Of a DNA stretch of 64,000 bases, positions 45,190-53,930 are shown in pieces. Made by a program: the position numbers and the translations under genes. The stretch covers positions 1 to 64,000 of the forward strand of contig NZ_WWCU01000028.1 in the NCBI RefSeq assembly GCF_009857595.1, written 5' to 3'. Under the pieces are notes generated by a model. It made no database searches and was not told where the DNA came from. It saw only the letters and a list, made by a program, of their open reading frames with translations. Position 1 is the first letter of the stretch; every line of letters begins with the position of its first letter. The DNA comes from Pseudoduganella aquatica. Its GTDB lineage: Bacteria; Pseudomonadota; Gammaproteobacteria; Burkholderiales; Burkholderiaceae_D.

Positions 45190-46158
45190 TCAGCACTGAG
45201 CCTGCCGCAAACTATCCTCCTCCACCGCCTTGAGCGCCAGCAATGCCATGGCGCGCGCGCCTTCGTAGGACTTGACCGCCGCGATGAATCTGCCGTTGTG
45301 GCAGAACGTTGCGTCCGGCACGCCAGTCACCGCCGCCAGTTCCGCATCGCGCAGCCCCGCCCATGCCTCGGGCAAGTCGGCGCGCGCATCGAAACTGCCG
45401 GCGCTGACCGGGACAGTGTGCAGCACGTGGCGCTGCTCGGCGATGCTATGGCTGATGACGAACAGCACCTTGGGCATTTCCTTGCGCACCACATGGCTCC
45501 AGGGCAGCGCGCTGTTCTTCAGGAAGATAACCCTGCCGTCCTCCAGCACCTCCGCCTGCCGCACCTGCTCCAGCGCGAGCAAGGCGGCAACCCGGTATTT
45601 CACCGCGTTGATCAGGACGTCGGTCAGCAACGCCATCGCGCAGCGGAACTGGCTGAGCCGGTATGCGTCCGCCTCGCCGTCGTAGCCCAGCCGCTGCTCG
45701 TCCAGCCAGTTCGGATTGAAGCCCGAGATCACCGCCGAGAGGCCATAGCCGCCCGGCGCGCTTTTCGCGGCGCCCACGTCCGACAAATCCAGGTATTGCA
45801 CGATGTCGGCATCGATGGCGTAGGCGATCTCGCGCGCCTTATCCTCCGGCAGCTCGTGTCCCGCATGCGCGGCGGACAGCGCGGCGACGCAGCGCGCCCC
45901 ATATTCGCGCCAGACCAGCCCCGCGCTGGCGTAAGGCACACCGCTCTGCCTTGCCGCGCTAAAACCTTTCTGGTGGTGGTCGAAGCGGCCAGAGGCCGGG
46001 TCCCAGACGTCGCCGACATCAATGGCGAAGTCCGCCGCTTTGATGACGGCCGGATCGCGCGTGCGGATGATTTCGCTGTCCGGGAACAAGATGTTCAATA
46101 CGGCGACCGCCCAGGCATCGTCCGCGTGGAACTTGCCGCTGTGTGTGACTATGACCAT
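45190..46158 (-). CDS. MYG1-family protein (UPF0160, DHH-like hydrolase)
   Basis: A 322-residue protein. The MYG1 signature THSGKFHADDAWAVAVL is at residues 5-21, followed by a metal-type Asp in DFAIDVGDVWD (about 43-53) and FDHHQKGFS (DHH motif, about 59-67). YAIDADIVQYLDLSD and SAVISGFNPNWLDE are typical of the family. MYG1 homologues are considered DHH-like 3'-5' RNA exonucleases in eukaryotes; the bacterial role is not established. Single gene between convergent and divergent neighbours. Confidence 0.9.
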   Translation of the reverse strand: MVIVTHSGKFHADDAWAVAVLNILFPDSEIIRTRDPAVIKAADFAIDVGDVWDPASGRFDHHQKGFSAARQSGVPYASAGLVWREYGARCVAALSAAHAGHELPEDKAREIAYAIDADIVQYLDLSDVGAAKSAPGGYGLSAVISGFNPNWLDEQRLGYDGEADAYRLSQFRCAMALLTDVLINAVKYRVAALLALEQVRQAEVLEDGRVIFLKNSALPWSHVVRKEMPKVLFVISHSIAEQRHVLHTVPVSAGSFDARADLPEAWAGLRDAELAAVTGVPDATFCHNGRFIAAVKSYEGARAMALLALKAVEEDSLRQAQC

Positions 46159-46234
46159 GGGAATTCCAATCCAAGAATATCAACCACGAATCTTACCCTC
46201 TGACGGCCATTTTGCCGTCCACGCAAAACGCGGC

Positions 46235-46263
46235 TTGGCAAACCCGGATCCGCCTGCTATAAT
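46235..46263 (+). promoter_or_regulatory. sigma-70 promoter of tRNA-Phe copy 2
   Basis: TTGGCA (46235-46240) and TATAAT (46258-46263) are 17 nt apart, 11 nt ahead of the tRNA. Near-consensus. Confidence 0.8.
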
Positions 46264-46274
46264 TGCGCGCTCTT

Positions 46275-46350
46275 GGCCTGGTAGCTCAGTTGGTAGAGCA
46301 GAGGATTGAAAATCCTTGTGTCGGTGGTTCGATTCCGCCCCGGGCCACCA
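46275..46350 (+). tRNA. tRNA-Phe (GAA), copy 2
   Basis: 76 nt including CCA, identical to copy 1 at 25332. Acceptor, D, anticodon (GAA) and T arms are intact. It has its own promoter and terminator, and no mobile element sits behind it. Confidence 0.97.
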
Positions 46351-46360
46351 AGAATTCAGA

Positions 46361-46385
46361 AAGCCACCTTCGGGTGGCTTTTTTG
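46361..46385 (+). terminator. Rho-independent terminator of tRNA-Phe copy 2
   Basis: AAGCCACC pairs with GGTGGCTT around a stable TTCG loop, followed by TTTT. Confidence 0.9.
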
Positions 46386-46435
46386 CGTCCGGCGACGACC
46401 AAGCGCCTTGCAGTCCTGCATGCAATTTCCTAGTA

Positions 46436-46489
46436 TGAATGCATTGAATGCATTGAATGCATTGAATGCATTGAATGCATTGAATGCAG
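46436..46489. repeat. 9-bp tandem repeat TGAATGCAT x 6
   Basis: Six perfect units (the last ends CAG) end 15 nt before the antitoxin start codon. Copy number could vary by slippage. Each unit holds ATGCAT, so it may also be an operator array. Confidence 0.92.
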
Positions 46490-46504
46490 TTTAAGGGAAA
46501 CGCT

Positions 46505-46774
46505 ATGGCTATGCTTACAATACGCAACCTACCCGAAGATGTGCACCGTGCATTGCGGGTGAGGGCCGCACTGCACGGGCGCAGCACCGAGGCGGAGGTT
46601 CGTGAAATACTGGCCAGTGCGGTGAAGCCCGAAGCCCGCGTCCGCATGGGAGACGCGCTCGCCGCCCTGGGACGGGAGATAGGCATCACGGATGACGATC
46701 TTGAAACCATGATCCAAACCCGGGACAAAACACCGGACGAGCCGCCGAGGCCGGCAAGCGTCGGGCCTTGCTGA
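46505..46774 (+). CDS. FitA-like ribbon-helix-helix antitoxin, apparently orphan
   Basis: An 89-residue protein. [40 protein letters not shown] (residues 1-40) is the RHH DNA-binding domain of FitA/VapB-type antitoxins. The C-terminal half (about 45-89) would wrap a PIN-domain toxin, but its tail ([10 protein letters not shown]) looks atypical. AAGGGAAACGCT precedes the ATG. No PIN toxin gene follows: 46775-46985 holds no gene. It may be a domesticated regulator or a remnant after toxin loss. Confidence 0.85.
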   Translation: MAMLTIRNLPEDVHRALRVRAALHGRSTEAEVREILASAVKPEARVRMGDALAALGREIGITDDDLETMIQTRDKTPDEPPRPASVGPC

Positions 46775-46985
46775 CGCAAGCCCTTAACGCATTCTGGAAC
46801 TATTCAAGAGCCGCGTACTCCCTTTGATACTGACCCGGCCCGCTGAGGCGGCAGGTCTGACTGTTATTAATCCTTGGGCTTAGCAGCAGACAGCGATCTT
46901 AAAACGGCAGCGCACGCGCCAACCTCCCGACGCCCGATGCTGCTTCCGGGTAATATTGATGCTTTGCAGCATGCAAGGCAATCCC

Positions 46986-49928
46986 ATGTTTAACCATCGC
47001 TGGGCAGCGCTCATGCTTTACTGGCTGCTCGCGCTGGCCGCCCACGCCACCGAACTGCAGCCTGACGGGCAGTCTTACCAGCGGCGCCGCTGGACCCAGG
47101 CGGACGGCGCGCCCCAGCAGGCCCTGACCGCAACCCAGACCGACGACGGCATGCTGTGGTTCGCGTCCGCAGTGGGACTCTACAACTTTGACGGCATGCG
47201 TTTCCGCAAAGTGAGCAAGGTGTACGGCCACGACCTGCGGTCGACCAACGTCATGTCCACGCACAAGGTGGCGGGCGCCCTGGCCGTCGGCTACTACTTC
47301 GGCGGCCTGAGCCTGTTCACGCCGGAGCGCGCCACGCACTACGCCGCCGGCCGGGGCTTTCCGCGCGGCTCAGTGATGGACATCACCACGGACAAGAACA
47401 ATGTCATGTATGTCGCCACCAGCAGCGGCGTGGTCACGCTGCAGGACGGAAAATGGCTGCCGGTGGGGCAAGACTCGCTGCCCAAAGGCTCGGTGCGCTG
47501 GGTCAATCACGATAAGGCCGGCCGGTTGTGGGTGAATATCGCATCCGAAAATTATGTCCGCCCGCTTGGCAGCGAGCGCTTTGTCCACGCGCAGGTTCCG
47601 CCGAAGTCCCGGGTCACCTGGTGCACGGATGGCATGTACTTCAAACCGCCCGGCCAGCAGTACCAGGTGCTGGACATACAAGCCGCGCCGCGCCCTGCCC
47701 CGCTTGATCAGCCGGCGCGGTACCAGAGCTCGCCGATACCCGGGCCGCACGGCACGCTGTGGGCTACGCGCGAGGACGGGCTGGTGCGGCTGGCGCCCGG
47801 CAGCGACGGCGTGCTGCGCGCCGCCGAACTTTTCCCCACCGGGACGGAGCGCGACACCATCTACACCAGCACCACGATAGACCGCGAAAACAATCTATGG
47901 CTGCTGACCCCGGGCGGGGTGGAACGCTACCGCCGCCACCGCTTCCACCGTCTGCCGGCTCCGGTCAACGCCTTTTACTGGCTGGCGCAGCGCGGCTTTG
48001 GCGACGAGCTCTGGCTGGGCGCCGCCAAGGCGCCGCTGGCACGCCTGAAGAGCGACGGCAGCCGGCAGGAGACCACGCTGGACGCCCCCCACACCTTGCT
48101 GCGGCTGGCGCCCGACTTGGTGTGGGTTGGCACTGCCGATGCGCTGTGGGAGTTCCATGGCGACACGCAGCAACGCTGGGATTTGCCGGCCGGCATGGAG
48201 CCGAGCAAGCAAATCCAGGCGCTGGCGGCGGGACAAGGGGGGCGCCTGCTGGTGTCCATTACCCGCAGCGGCCTCTGGACCTTCGAGCATGGCCAGTGGG
48301 AGCAAGACCAGCGCCTGCGCGGGCAGGAGGATGCGACGCCGATCAGCATGCTCACCGGCGCCAACGGCAAGACCTGGCTGGGCATGACGAACAACCGCCT
48401 GGCCGAACTCAGCGCAACCGAAGCGCGGCTGCTGCCCGCCAGCGCCGGGCTGCGGATCGGCAATGTGCTCAGCCTGCTAGACGTGGGCGGCAAACTGCTG
48501 GCGGGGGGCGAGCAGGGTGTGGCCTGGATCGAAGGCGGCCGCGCGCACGCCATGAAACTGCAGCAGCCGGACAGCCTGCAGCGCGTCACCGGCATGGTGC
48601 TGGACCGGCAAGGCAATCTTTGGCTGCACAGCAATGACGGGCTGCACCGCATCCCGGCGCAGGACCTCGCGCGCTACTGGAGTGCGCCGCAAACGGCACT
48701 GCAGGCCGAGCTGTTCAACTTCGAGGACGGCGTCACCGGCATGGCGGCGCAGGCCCGGCCGCAGCCCTCGCTAGCACTGGCGCACGACGGCCGCCTGTAC
48801 TACGCCACGATTACGGACGTGGGCTGGATCGATCCGGCCAGCATCCCGCGCAATCCACGCGCGCCCACCGTGCTGCTGCAATCGCTGCGCACACCCGAGC
48901 AGGAATATCTGCCGGCCGACAAGCTCGTGCTGCCGCAGCAGACCAGCGCGATCGAATTGAGCTTCACCGCCGCCGCCTTGTCGATCCCGGAGCGGGTGCG
49001 CCTGAAGTTTCGCCTCGACGGCGTCGACCAGGACTGGCGCGAAGCCGGGCCGGAGCGCCGCGCGCAGTACACCAACCTGCCGCCCGGCCCCTACCGCTTC
49101 CGCGTCATCGCCGCCAACGAGGACGGCGTGTGGAACCTCGAAGGCGCCCAGTTCAGCTTCCGGATCGAGCCCGCGTTCTGGCAGACGGCCTGGTTCCACC
49201 TGGCTTGTGCGCTGGTCCTGCTAGCGGCGGCCGCACTGCTGTACCGCTGGCGGGTGTCCGTGATACGGCGCCGCGCCGAACAATATATCGCGCTGCGCAT
49301 GGATGCCACGCTGCAGGAGCGCGGCCGGATTGCGCGCTCGCTGCACGACAATCTGCTGCAGGCGGTGCAAGCGCTGCTGCTGCGTTTCCACGTGGTCGAG
49401 CAAAAGCTGGCGCAGCAGCCGGAATTGCAGCGCCTGGCCGGCCAGGCGCTCGACTACGCCGAGTCGCTGGTGGCCAGCACCCGCGACGAAGTCATGGAGC
49501 TGCGCCGCGCGCCCGGCGTGGACGAATTGTTCGCCGCACTGCGCGACGCGGCCGCGCAAGCGGCGCCCGGCGCGGAACAGCGCCTGAGCTTTACGGTGAC
49601 GGGCCAGCCGCGCCAGCTGCGCGCCGAGGCGGGGCCGGAATTGGCCTGCGTGCTGCGCGAGGCCGTGCTGAACAGCGTGCTGCACGCCCAGGCCCGGCAT
49701 ATCGACGTGCGCCTGGCCTTCCTCGACACCGGCTTGCAGGCCGAGGTCTGCGACGACGGCGTCGGCATCGATCCGGCCGTCGCGCGGCACGGCAAGCGCG
49801 GCCACTGGGGCATTACCGGCATGCGCGAGCGCATCGGCCGCCTGGGCGGAGAGGTCGAAATCGGCAAGGGTCCGGCGGGCGGCACCACGGTCCGCCTGGC
49901 CCTGTCCATGCTGCAAGCCTACGCCTGA
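46986..49928 (+). CDS. Sensor histidine kinase with ligand-binding propeller and Y_Y_Y domain
   Basis: A 980-residue membrane sensor. Signal peptide about residues 1-23; a two-component regulator beta-propeller fills about 30-620 in the periplasm; the Y_Y_Y domain (FRLDGVDQDWREAGPERRAQYTNLPPGPYRFRVIA) lies at about 670-715; one TM helix (about 738-758); HisKA_3 with RIARSLHDNLLQAVQ (phosphorylated His about 787); HATPase_c with EAVLNSVLHAQ (N-box) and CDDGVGIDP (G1-box), to the end. The ATG at 46986 starts the signal peptide. The LytS/NarX-like kinase normally pairs with a LuxR-type regulator, but none is adjacent. Confidence 0.93.
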   Translation: MFNHRWAALMLYWLLALAAHATELQPDGQSYQRRRWTQADGAPQQALTATQTDDGMLWFASAVGLYNFDGMRFRKVSKVYGHDLRSTNVMSTHKVAGALAVGYYFGGLSLFTPERATHYAAGRGFPRGSVMDITTDKNNVMYVATSSGVVTLQDGKWLPVGQDSLPKGSVRWVNHDKAGRLWVNIASENYVRPLGSERFVHAQVPPKSRVTWCTDGMYFKPPGQQYQVLDIQAAPRPAPLDQPARYQSSPIPGPHGTLWATREDGLVRLAPGSDGVLRAAELFPTGTERDTIYTSTTIDRENNLWLLTPGGVERYRRHRFHRLPAPVNAFYWLAQRGFGDELWLGAAKAPLARLKSDGSRQETTLDAPHTLLRLAPDLVWVGTADALWEFHGDTQQRWDLPAGMEPSKQIQALAAGQGGRLLVSITRSGLWTFEHGQWEQDQRLRGQEDATPISMLTGANGKTWLGMTNNRLAELSATEARLLPASAGLRIGNVLSLLDVGGKLLAGGEQGVAWIEGGRAHAMKLQQPDSLQRVTGMVLDRQGNLWLHSNDGLHRIPAQDLARYWSAPQTALQAELFNFEDGVTGMAAQARPQPSLALAHDGRLYYATITDVGWIDPASIPRNPRAPTVLLQSLRTPEQEYLPADKLVLPQQTSAIELSFTAAALSIPERVRLKFRLDGVDQDWREAGPERRAQYTNLPPGPYRFRVIAANEDGVWNLEGAQFSFRIEPAFWQTAWFHLACALVLLAAAALLYRWRVSVIRRRAEQYIALRMDATLQERGRIARSLHDNLLQAVQALLLRFHVVEQKLAQQPELQRLAGQALDYAESLVASTRDEVMELRRAPGVDELFAALRDAAAQAAPGAEQRLSFTVTGQPRQLRAEAGPELACVLREAVLNSVLHAQARHIDVRLAFLDTGLQAEVCDDGVGIDPAVARHGKRGHWGITGMRERIGRLGGEVEIGKGPAGGTTVRLALSMLQAYA

Positions 49929-50066
49929 TCCAGGCTCCAGCGCCGCATCAATTATTACGCCACGTAACAAGTGAAGTAAATCCTACGACATTTACGGCCT
50001 TTTGCGTTTGCAATACGCTGTGTACATCGGAGGGCAAGCCGCCCTCCTCACACTCAGGAGTTGTAA

Positions 50067-50900
50067 ATGAAAAAGACCATCATCGCCGGCCTGCTGGCCG
50101 CCGCCGCCAATTTCGCCACCGCCGGGACCGTACTGGTCGTGGTATCCGACCAGGACAAGCTCAACCTCCAGGACGGCAAAGTCATGCAGACTGGCTTCTT
50201 CCTCAACGAGTTGATGGAGCCGGTGCAGACCTTCATCGCCGCCGGCCACACGGTGGTGTTCGCAACGCCGAGCGGCAAAGCGCCGTCGGCCGACCAGAAG
50301 TCGGACGATGTGAGCTTCTTCGGCGGCAATGAGAAGGCGCGCCAGGAAAGCAAGGCGCTGCTGGCCACGCTCAAATTGACGGCCAAGACCGGCTCGCCGG
50401 CCATCAGCCTGGCGCAAGTGAAGAAGATCGGCTACGAAAAGTTCGACGCCGTGTTTGTGCCGGGCGGCCATATCCCAATGCAGGACCTGCTGAAGAACAA
50501 GGACCTGGGCGAGCTGCTGACCAACTTCCACAACAACAGCAAAACCACCGGCCTGACCTGCCACGGCACCATCGCCCTGCTGTCCACCGTTCCCGATGCG
50601 CACGGCTACGTGGCCAAACTGGAAGCGGGCCAGCGTCCGCAGCCGTCGCAATGGATTTACAAGGACTACAAGATGACGGCCTTCACCAATGAAGAAGAAG
50701 AACAGGCCAAGGGTTTCCTGAACGGCGGCCACATGAAGTTGTTCCCGCAGGATGGCCTGGTTGCAGCCGGCGCCAACTTCGTCGAGGCCAAGGCGTGGAG
50801 CGAGAACGTGGTGGAGGACCGCGAACTGATCTCGGGCCAGAACCCGCAGTCGGCCAAGGCAGTTGCGCTGGCCATGGTGAAAAAGCTGGCGCGCCCTTAA
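50067..50900 (+). CDS. Secreted DJ-1/PfpI-type (type 1 glutamine amidotransferase-like) protein
   Basis: A 277-residue protein with a signal peptide (MKKTIIAGLLAAAANFATAG, about 20 residues). The fold markers are VLVVVSDQD, the Glu in MEPVQTF, FVPGGHIPMQDLL (about residues 131-143) and the nucleophile elbow TCHGTIALL (Cys about 169). Relatives include Hsp31/YajL-type and ThiJ proteins with chaperone, glyoxalase or peptidase activities; no specific one can be inferred. A periplasmic location is unusual for the family but clearly encoded. Single gene. Confidence 0.88.
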   Translation: MKKTIIAGLLAAAANFATAGTVLVVVSDQDKLNLQDGKVMQTGFFLNELMEPVQTFIAAGHTVVFATPSGKAPSADQKSDDVSFFGGNEKARQESKALLATLKLTAKTGSPAISLAQVKKIGYEKFDAVFVPGGHIPMQDLLKNKDLGELLTNFHNNSKTTGLTCHGTIALLSTVPDAHGYVAKLEAGQRPQPSQWIYKDYKMTAFTNEEEEQAKGFLNGGHMKLFPQDGLVAAGANFVEAKAWSENVVEDRELISGQNPQSAKAVALAMVKKLARP

Positions 50901-50914
50901 AAGCCGCTTAAGCG

Positions 50915-50940
50915 GGCCGAATTCATTTGGGAATTCGGCC
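50915..50940 (+). terminator. Hairpin after the DJ-1-like gene
   Basis: GGCCGAATTC pairs with GAATTCGGCC. No T-run follows, so this is a weak terminator or a pausing structure. The gap up to 51050 holds no gene. Confidence 0.55.
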
Positions 50941-51050
50941 GAACGGGGCTAATGTCATCTCAACAGGCAGCGTCTATTCAAGCGGCTGCCTGGCAAAACG
51001 CAGTGTATTTGCAACGTCATCGTGGATGACCCGACCAGGAAATTGTGCGT

Positions 51051-51392
51051 ATGTTAATTTCATTCAAATCCAAATCCTCCCCGGAAGTATTGATGTATCA
51101 GGAACACGCCGAACGCATCTTGCGGCTGCTGCACAAGAGCCCCCAGCGCGGCGTGATCACTGCAGCGGAAGCAGCCAAGGCGCTGTCGCTGCTGGAGCAG
51201 GAAGTGGCTTTTACCAAGGAGCATCCTAAGCAGGATGTGGAGCACGACATCCATACGCCCGAGCAGGAAGAAGGCGAAAGCGCGGAACACGCGGCTTTGC
51301 AGCGGGTGAGCTTCTCAGCCCGCGCTTTTCCGCTCCTGGAAATGCTGCGCTCGGCCAGCCAGCAAAACGAATACATCATGTGGGGCGTCTGA
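51051..51392 (+). CDS. DUF1840 protein
   Basis: A 113-residue protein recognisable as DUF1840: MLISFKSKSSPEVLMYQEHAERILRLLHK... at the N-terminus, then SPQRGVITAAEAAKALSLLEQEV and a highly acidic linker (EQEEGESAEHAALQ), ending FPLLEMLRSASQQNEYIMWGV. The ATG at 51051 lies 10 nt after AGGA; a GTG two codons earlier is possible. Family common in Betaproteobacteria; function unknown. Confidence 0.85.
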   Translation: MLISFKSKSSPEVLMYQEHAERILRLLHKSPQRGVITAAEAAKALSLLEQEVAFTKEHPKQDVEHDIHTPEQEEGESAEHAALQRVSFSARAFPLLEMLRSASQQNEYIMWGV

Positions 51393-51404
51393 GCTGCAGC
51401 TGCC

Positions 51405-52328
51405 TCACCGAACGCCGTGTAGGCCTAGCTTGCGGAACGCGCCCGGCGTCATGGCGGTTTCGCGGCGGAACACGCGGTTGAAGGCGGCCACGGATTCATA
51501 GCCAACCTGGCGCGCCACCTCGGACAAGGCGGCATTCCCCTGCTGCAGCAAGCGCGTTGCGCAGTGCATGCGCCACTGGGTCAGATAGTCGAGCGGCGAC
51601 TGGCCCACCACCGTTTTGAAGCGGGCCGCAAAGCCGGAGCGCGACATGCCGGCCGTGCGCGCCAGCGATTCCACGGTCCAGTCCTGCGCCGGCGCGCCGT
51701 GCATGGCTTCCAGCGCCAGCGCCAGGTTGCGGTCGGCAATGGCGCCCAGCCAGCCGCGCGTGGGACCGCCCGGCTGCATGGAGTAGGCGCGGATCGCATG
51801 CACGAACAACAGCTCGAACAGGCGGCTCACCACCGCTTCCGCCCCCATGCCGGGCGACTCCGTCTCCAGCGCCAGCATCTCCAGCACCGACTGGAACGCC
51901 AGGCTGCGGTGCTGGTCCAGCTTCAGGCACAGCAGCGGAGGCAGCACTCGCATCAACGGCCCCGCCTCCAGCGCGTCCAGCGCAAACCAGCCGCTGATGA
52001 AGGTGGTCACAGCACCGCCCCCGCCCACCTGGATATGGTTCCCAACCCGCAGCTTCTCCACCTCCACGCAGTCGATCAGGGCCGAGTCCTCGCGGTCGAC
52101 CAGGCGGTAGGGGCTGTCGTCCAGCTTGATGAACACGTCGCCGCTGCGCAGCGCGATCGGCTGCGGGCTGCCGGGCGTGGACAGGATCGCCGAGCCGCGC
52201 ACCAGCAGCACAAAGTTCACGCCGCCCTCGCCCGGCGAATTTACGCCCCAGGGCGCGCTGGCGTCCATGCGGGTGAAATTGGCCTGGCGGATGCGCAGGC
52301 CGGAGAGGATGTCGGTCAATGGATCCAT
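51405..52328 (-). CDS. AraC-family transcriptional regulator with cupin sensor
   Basis: A 307-residue regulator. The N-terminal cupin_6-type domain (about 20-190) senses an unknown ligand; two HTH motifs occupy about residues 205-300 (WTVESLARTAGMSRSGFAARFKTVVGQSPLDYLTQWRMHCATRLLQQG then LSEVARQVGYESVAAFNRVFRRETAMTPGAFRK). It is divergent from the quinone oxidoreductase with a 112-bp gap, making that gene its likely target, as in many AraC/reductase pairs. Tail ends 12 nt from DUF1840. Confidence 0.92.
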   Translation of the reverse strand: MDPLTDILSGLRIRQANFTRMDASAPWGVNSPGEGGVNFVLLVRGSAILSTPGSPQPIALRSGDVFIKLDDSPYRLVDREDSALIDCVEVEKLRVGNHIQVGGGGAVTTFISGWFALDALEAGPLMRVLPPLLCLKLDQHRSLAFQSVLEMLALETESPGMGAEAVVSRLFELLFVHAIRAYSMQPGGPTRGWLGAIADRNLALALEAMHGAPAQDWTVESLARTAGMSRSGFAARFKTVVGQSPLDYLTQWRMHCATRLLQQGNAALSEVARQVGYESVAAFNRVFRRETAMTPGAFRKLGLHGVR

Positions 52329-52440
52329 GTTTCTTCAGTTCTGGACGAGTGGGCAATAGATATGGACTTTCAGCGATTGATCGTCCTGATACTCATTCCT
52401 ATTATAGACGTCATCACTAATCTATAAAAAGGAAGCGAAA

Positions 52441-53418
52441 ATGAAGGCAGTTGTGATGAACAAAATCGGCGGCATCGATGCCATGGCGCACATGGAGCGG
52501 CCGGAGCCCGTGGCAGGCGCGGGAGAAGTGCTGGTGCAAGTGGCCGTGGCGGGCGTGAATTTCATGGATATCGGCGTGCGCCAGGGCATGGCCTGGAACG
52601 AGATGCCGAATCCGAAAATCCTCGGCGTGGAAGGCGCGGGCCGCGTGCTTGCGCTGGGCGAAGGCGTGGAAGGCTTCACCCTGGGCCAGCGCGTGGCCTG
52701 GGTCTACGCGCCCGGCAGCTACGCGGAAAAGATCGCGATCCCCGCCGCGTCGCTGGTGCCCGTTCCGCACGGCATAAGCGACCAGACCGCTGCGGCGGTG
52801 ATGATGCAGGGCCTGACCGCCAGCCATTTCGCGACAGACTTCTATCCCGTCCAGCCGGGCGACATCGCTTTCGTGCACGCGGCGGCCGGGGGAGTGGGGC
52901 TGCTGCTAAGCCAGATCATCAAGCTGCGCGGCGGGCGCGTCATCGGCCGCGTGTCGTCGCAGGCCAAAGTGGCGGCGGCCAAGGCGGCCGGCGCGGACCA
53001 CGTGATCGTCGATGCCGAGGGCAATTTCGCCGAAGAGGCGCGCCGGCTGTCCGGCGGCGAAGGCGTGCATGTGGTGTTCGACGGCTCCGGCCCGTCCACC
53101 TTCCAGGGCTCGCTGGACGTGCTGCGGCGCTCCGGCACGTTCTGCTGGTACGGCCCGGTGCTGGGCGGGCCGGGGCCGCTCGACATCATGAGCCTGCCCA
53201 AGAGCATCAAGCTGGGCTACGCGGTGTTCATGGACCACATCCATACGCCGGAGCTGCTGCGCGCGCGCACGGAGCAGCTGTTCGGCTGGATCCTCGAGGG
53301 CAAGCTGGCTGTCCATATCGGCGGCGTCTATCCGCTGGCGGATGCGGCCCAGGCCCATGCGGACATGGCGAGCCGCGCCACCACCGGCAAGCTGCTGCTC
53401 CTGCCTGGCGCGGCCTAG
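52441..53418 (+). CDS. Quinone oxidoreductase (zeta-crystallin-like MDR family)
   Basis: A 325-residue NADPH-dependent quinone reductase. The N-terminal GroES-like domain shows GVNFMDIGVRQG and LGVEGAGRV (about residues 38-65); the Rossmann fold has VHAAAGGVGLLLSQIIKLRGGRVIGRVSS (about 143-171, AAGGVG nucleotide motif). No zinc ligands are seen. AAGGAAGCGAAA precedes the ATG. Probably controlled by the divergent AraC regulator. Overlaps the end of the YgjV gene by 4 bp. Confidence 0.92.
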   Translation: MKAVVMNKIGGIDAMAHMERPEPVAGAGEVLVQVAVAGVNFMDIGVRQGMAWNEMPNPKILGVEGAGRVLALGEGVEGFTLGQRVAWVYAPGSYAEKIAIPAASLVPVPHGISDQTAAAVMMQGLTASHFATDFYPVQPGDIAFVHAAAGGVGLLLSQIIKLRGGRVIGRVSSQAKVAAAKAAGADHVIVDAEGNFAEEARRLSGGEGVHVVFDGSGPSTFQGSLDVLRRSGTFCWYGPVLGGPGPLDIMSLPKSIKLGYAVFMDHIHTPELLRARTEQLFGWILEGKLAVHIGGVYPLADAAQAHADMASRATTGKLLLLPGAA

Positions 53419-53930
53419 GCGGTTTGCGCCGCGTTGTCCCGGCGCACCATGCGCCAGATTGTGCTCAGGTTGACGGCGGCCACCACCACTTCCAATGCGG
53501 TGCCGCCTATCGATCCGGCGATCACATTGTTGGCGATCCACAGGCAGGTCCCGCACAGCATCACCAGCCGCATGGGGATGCCTTGCAGCTGGAACAGCGC
53601 ATACGTTCCCAGGCAGGAGGCCGCCAGCGGCAGCCAGTCGCTGGGCTGCTTCGCCAGCGCCACGCCCAGGACCAGGTTGGCGGCGATCACCGCCACCATC
53701 ACCCACACGGAACGCGTGCGCAGCGCCAGCAGGGAACGCAGCATGGACATGGTGGAGCTGGCCACCGCCGTCGGATTGCCGAGCAGCGCAAAGTGCACCA
53801 CGTAGGCCAGGCATTCGCCGGCCATGAACAGCTTGAAGCGGCGGTCGCTGGTTTGCAGGAAGGAACCGACACCGAGCACAAACGCCACGTAGCCGACGCA
53901 CTGCGCCGGCGAGAACCAATCCGCCATCAT
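53415..53930 (-). CDS. YgjV-family inner membrane protein
   Basis: A 171-residue protein with about five hydrophobic segments. CVGYVAFVLGVGSFLQTSDRRFKLFMAGECLAYVVHFALLGNPTAVASSTMSMLRSLLALRT is typical of YgjV (Imp-YgjV). The ATG at 53930 overlaps the stop of the DUF885 gene (TGATG), so translation is coupled. Function unknown. Confidence 0.85.
   Translation of the reverse strand: MMADWFSPAQCVGYVAFVLGVGSFLQTSDRRFKLFMAGECLAYVVHFALLGNPTAVASSTMSMLRSLLALRTRSVWVMVAVIAANLVLGVALAKQPSDWLPLAASCLGTYALFQLQGIPMRLVMLCGTCLWIANNVIAGSIGGTALEVVVAAVNLSTIWRMVRRDNAAQTA

Noticed and set aside
46306-46494. The 9-bp repeat read as a coding sequence (NAL repeats)
   Set aside because: It starts inside the tRNA gene and stops just after the repeat; no ribosome site.
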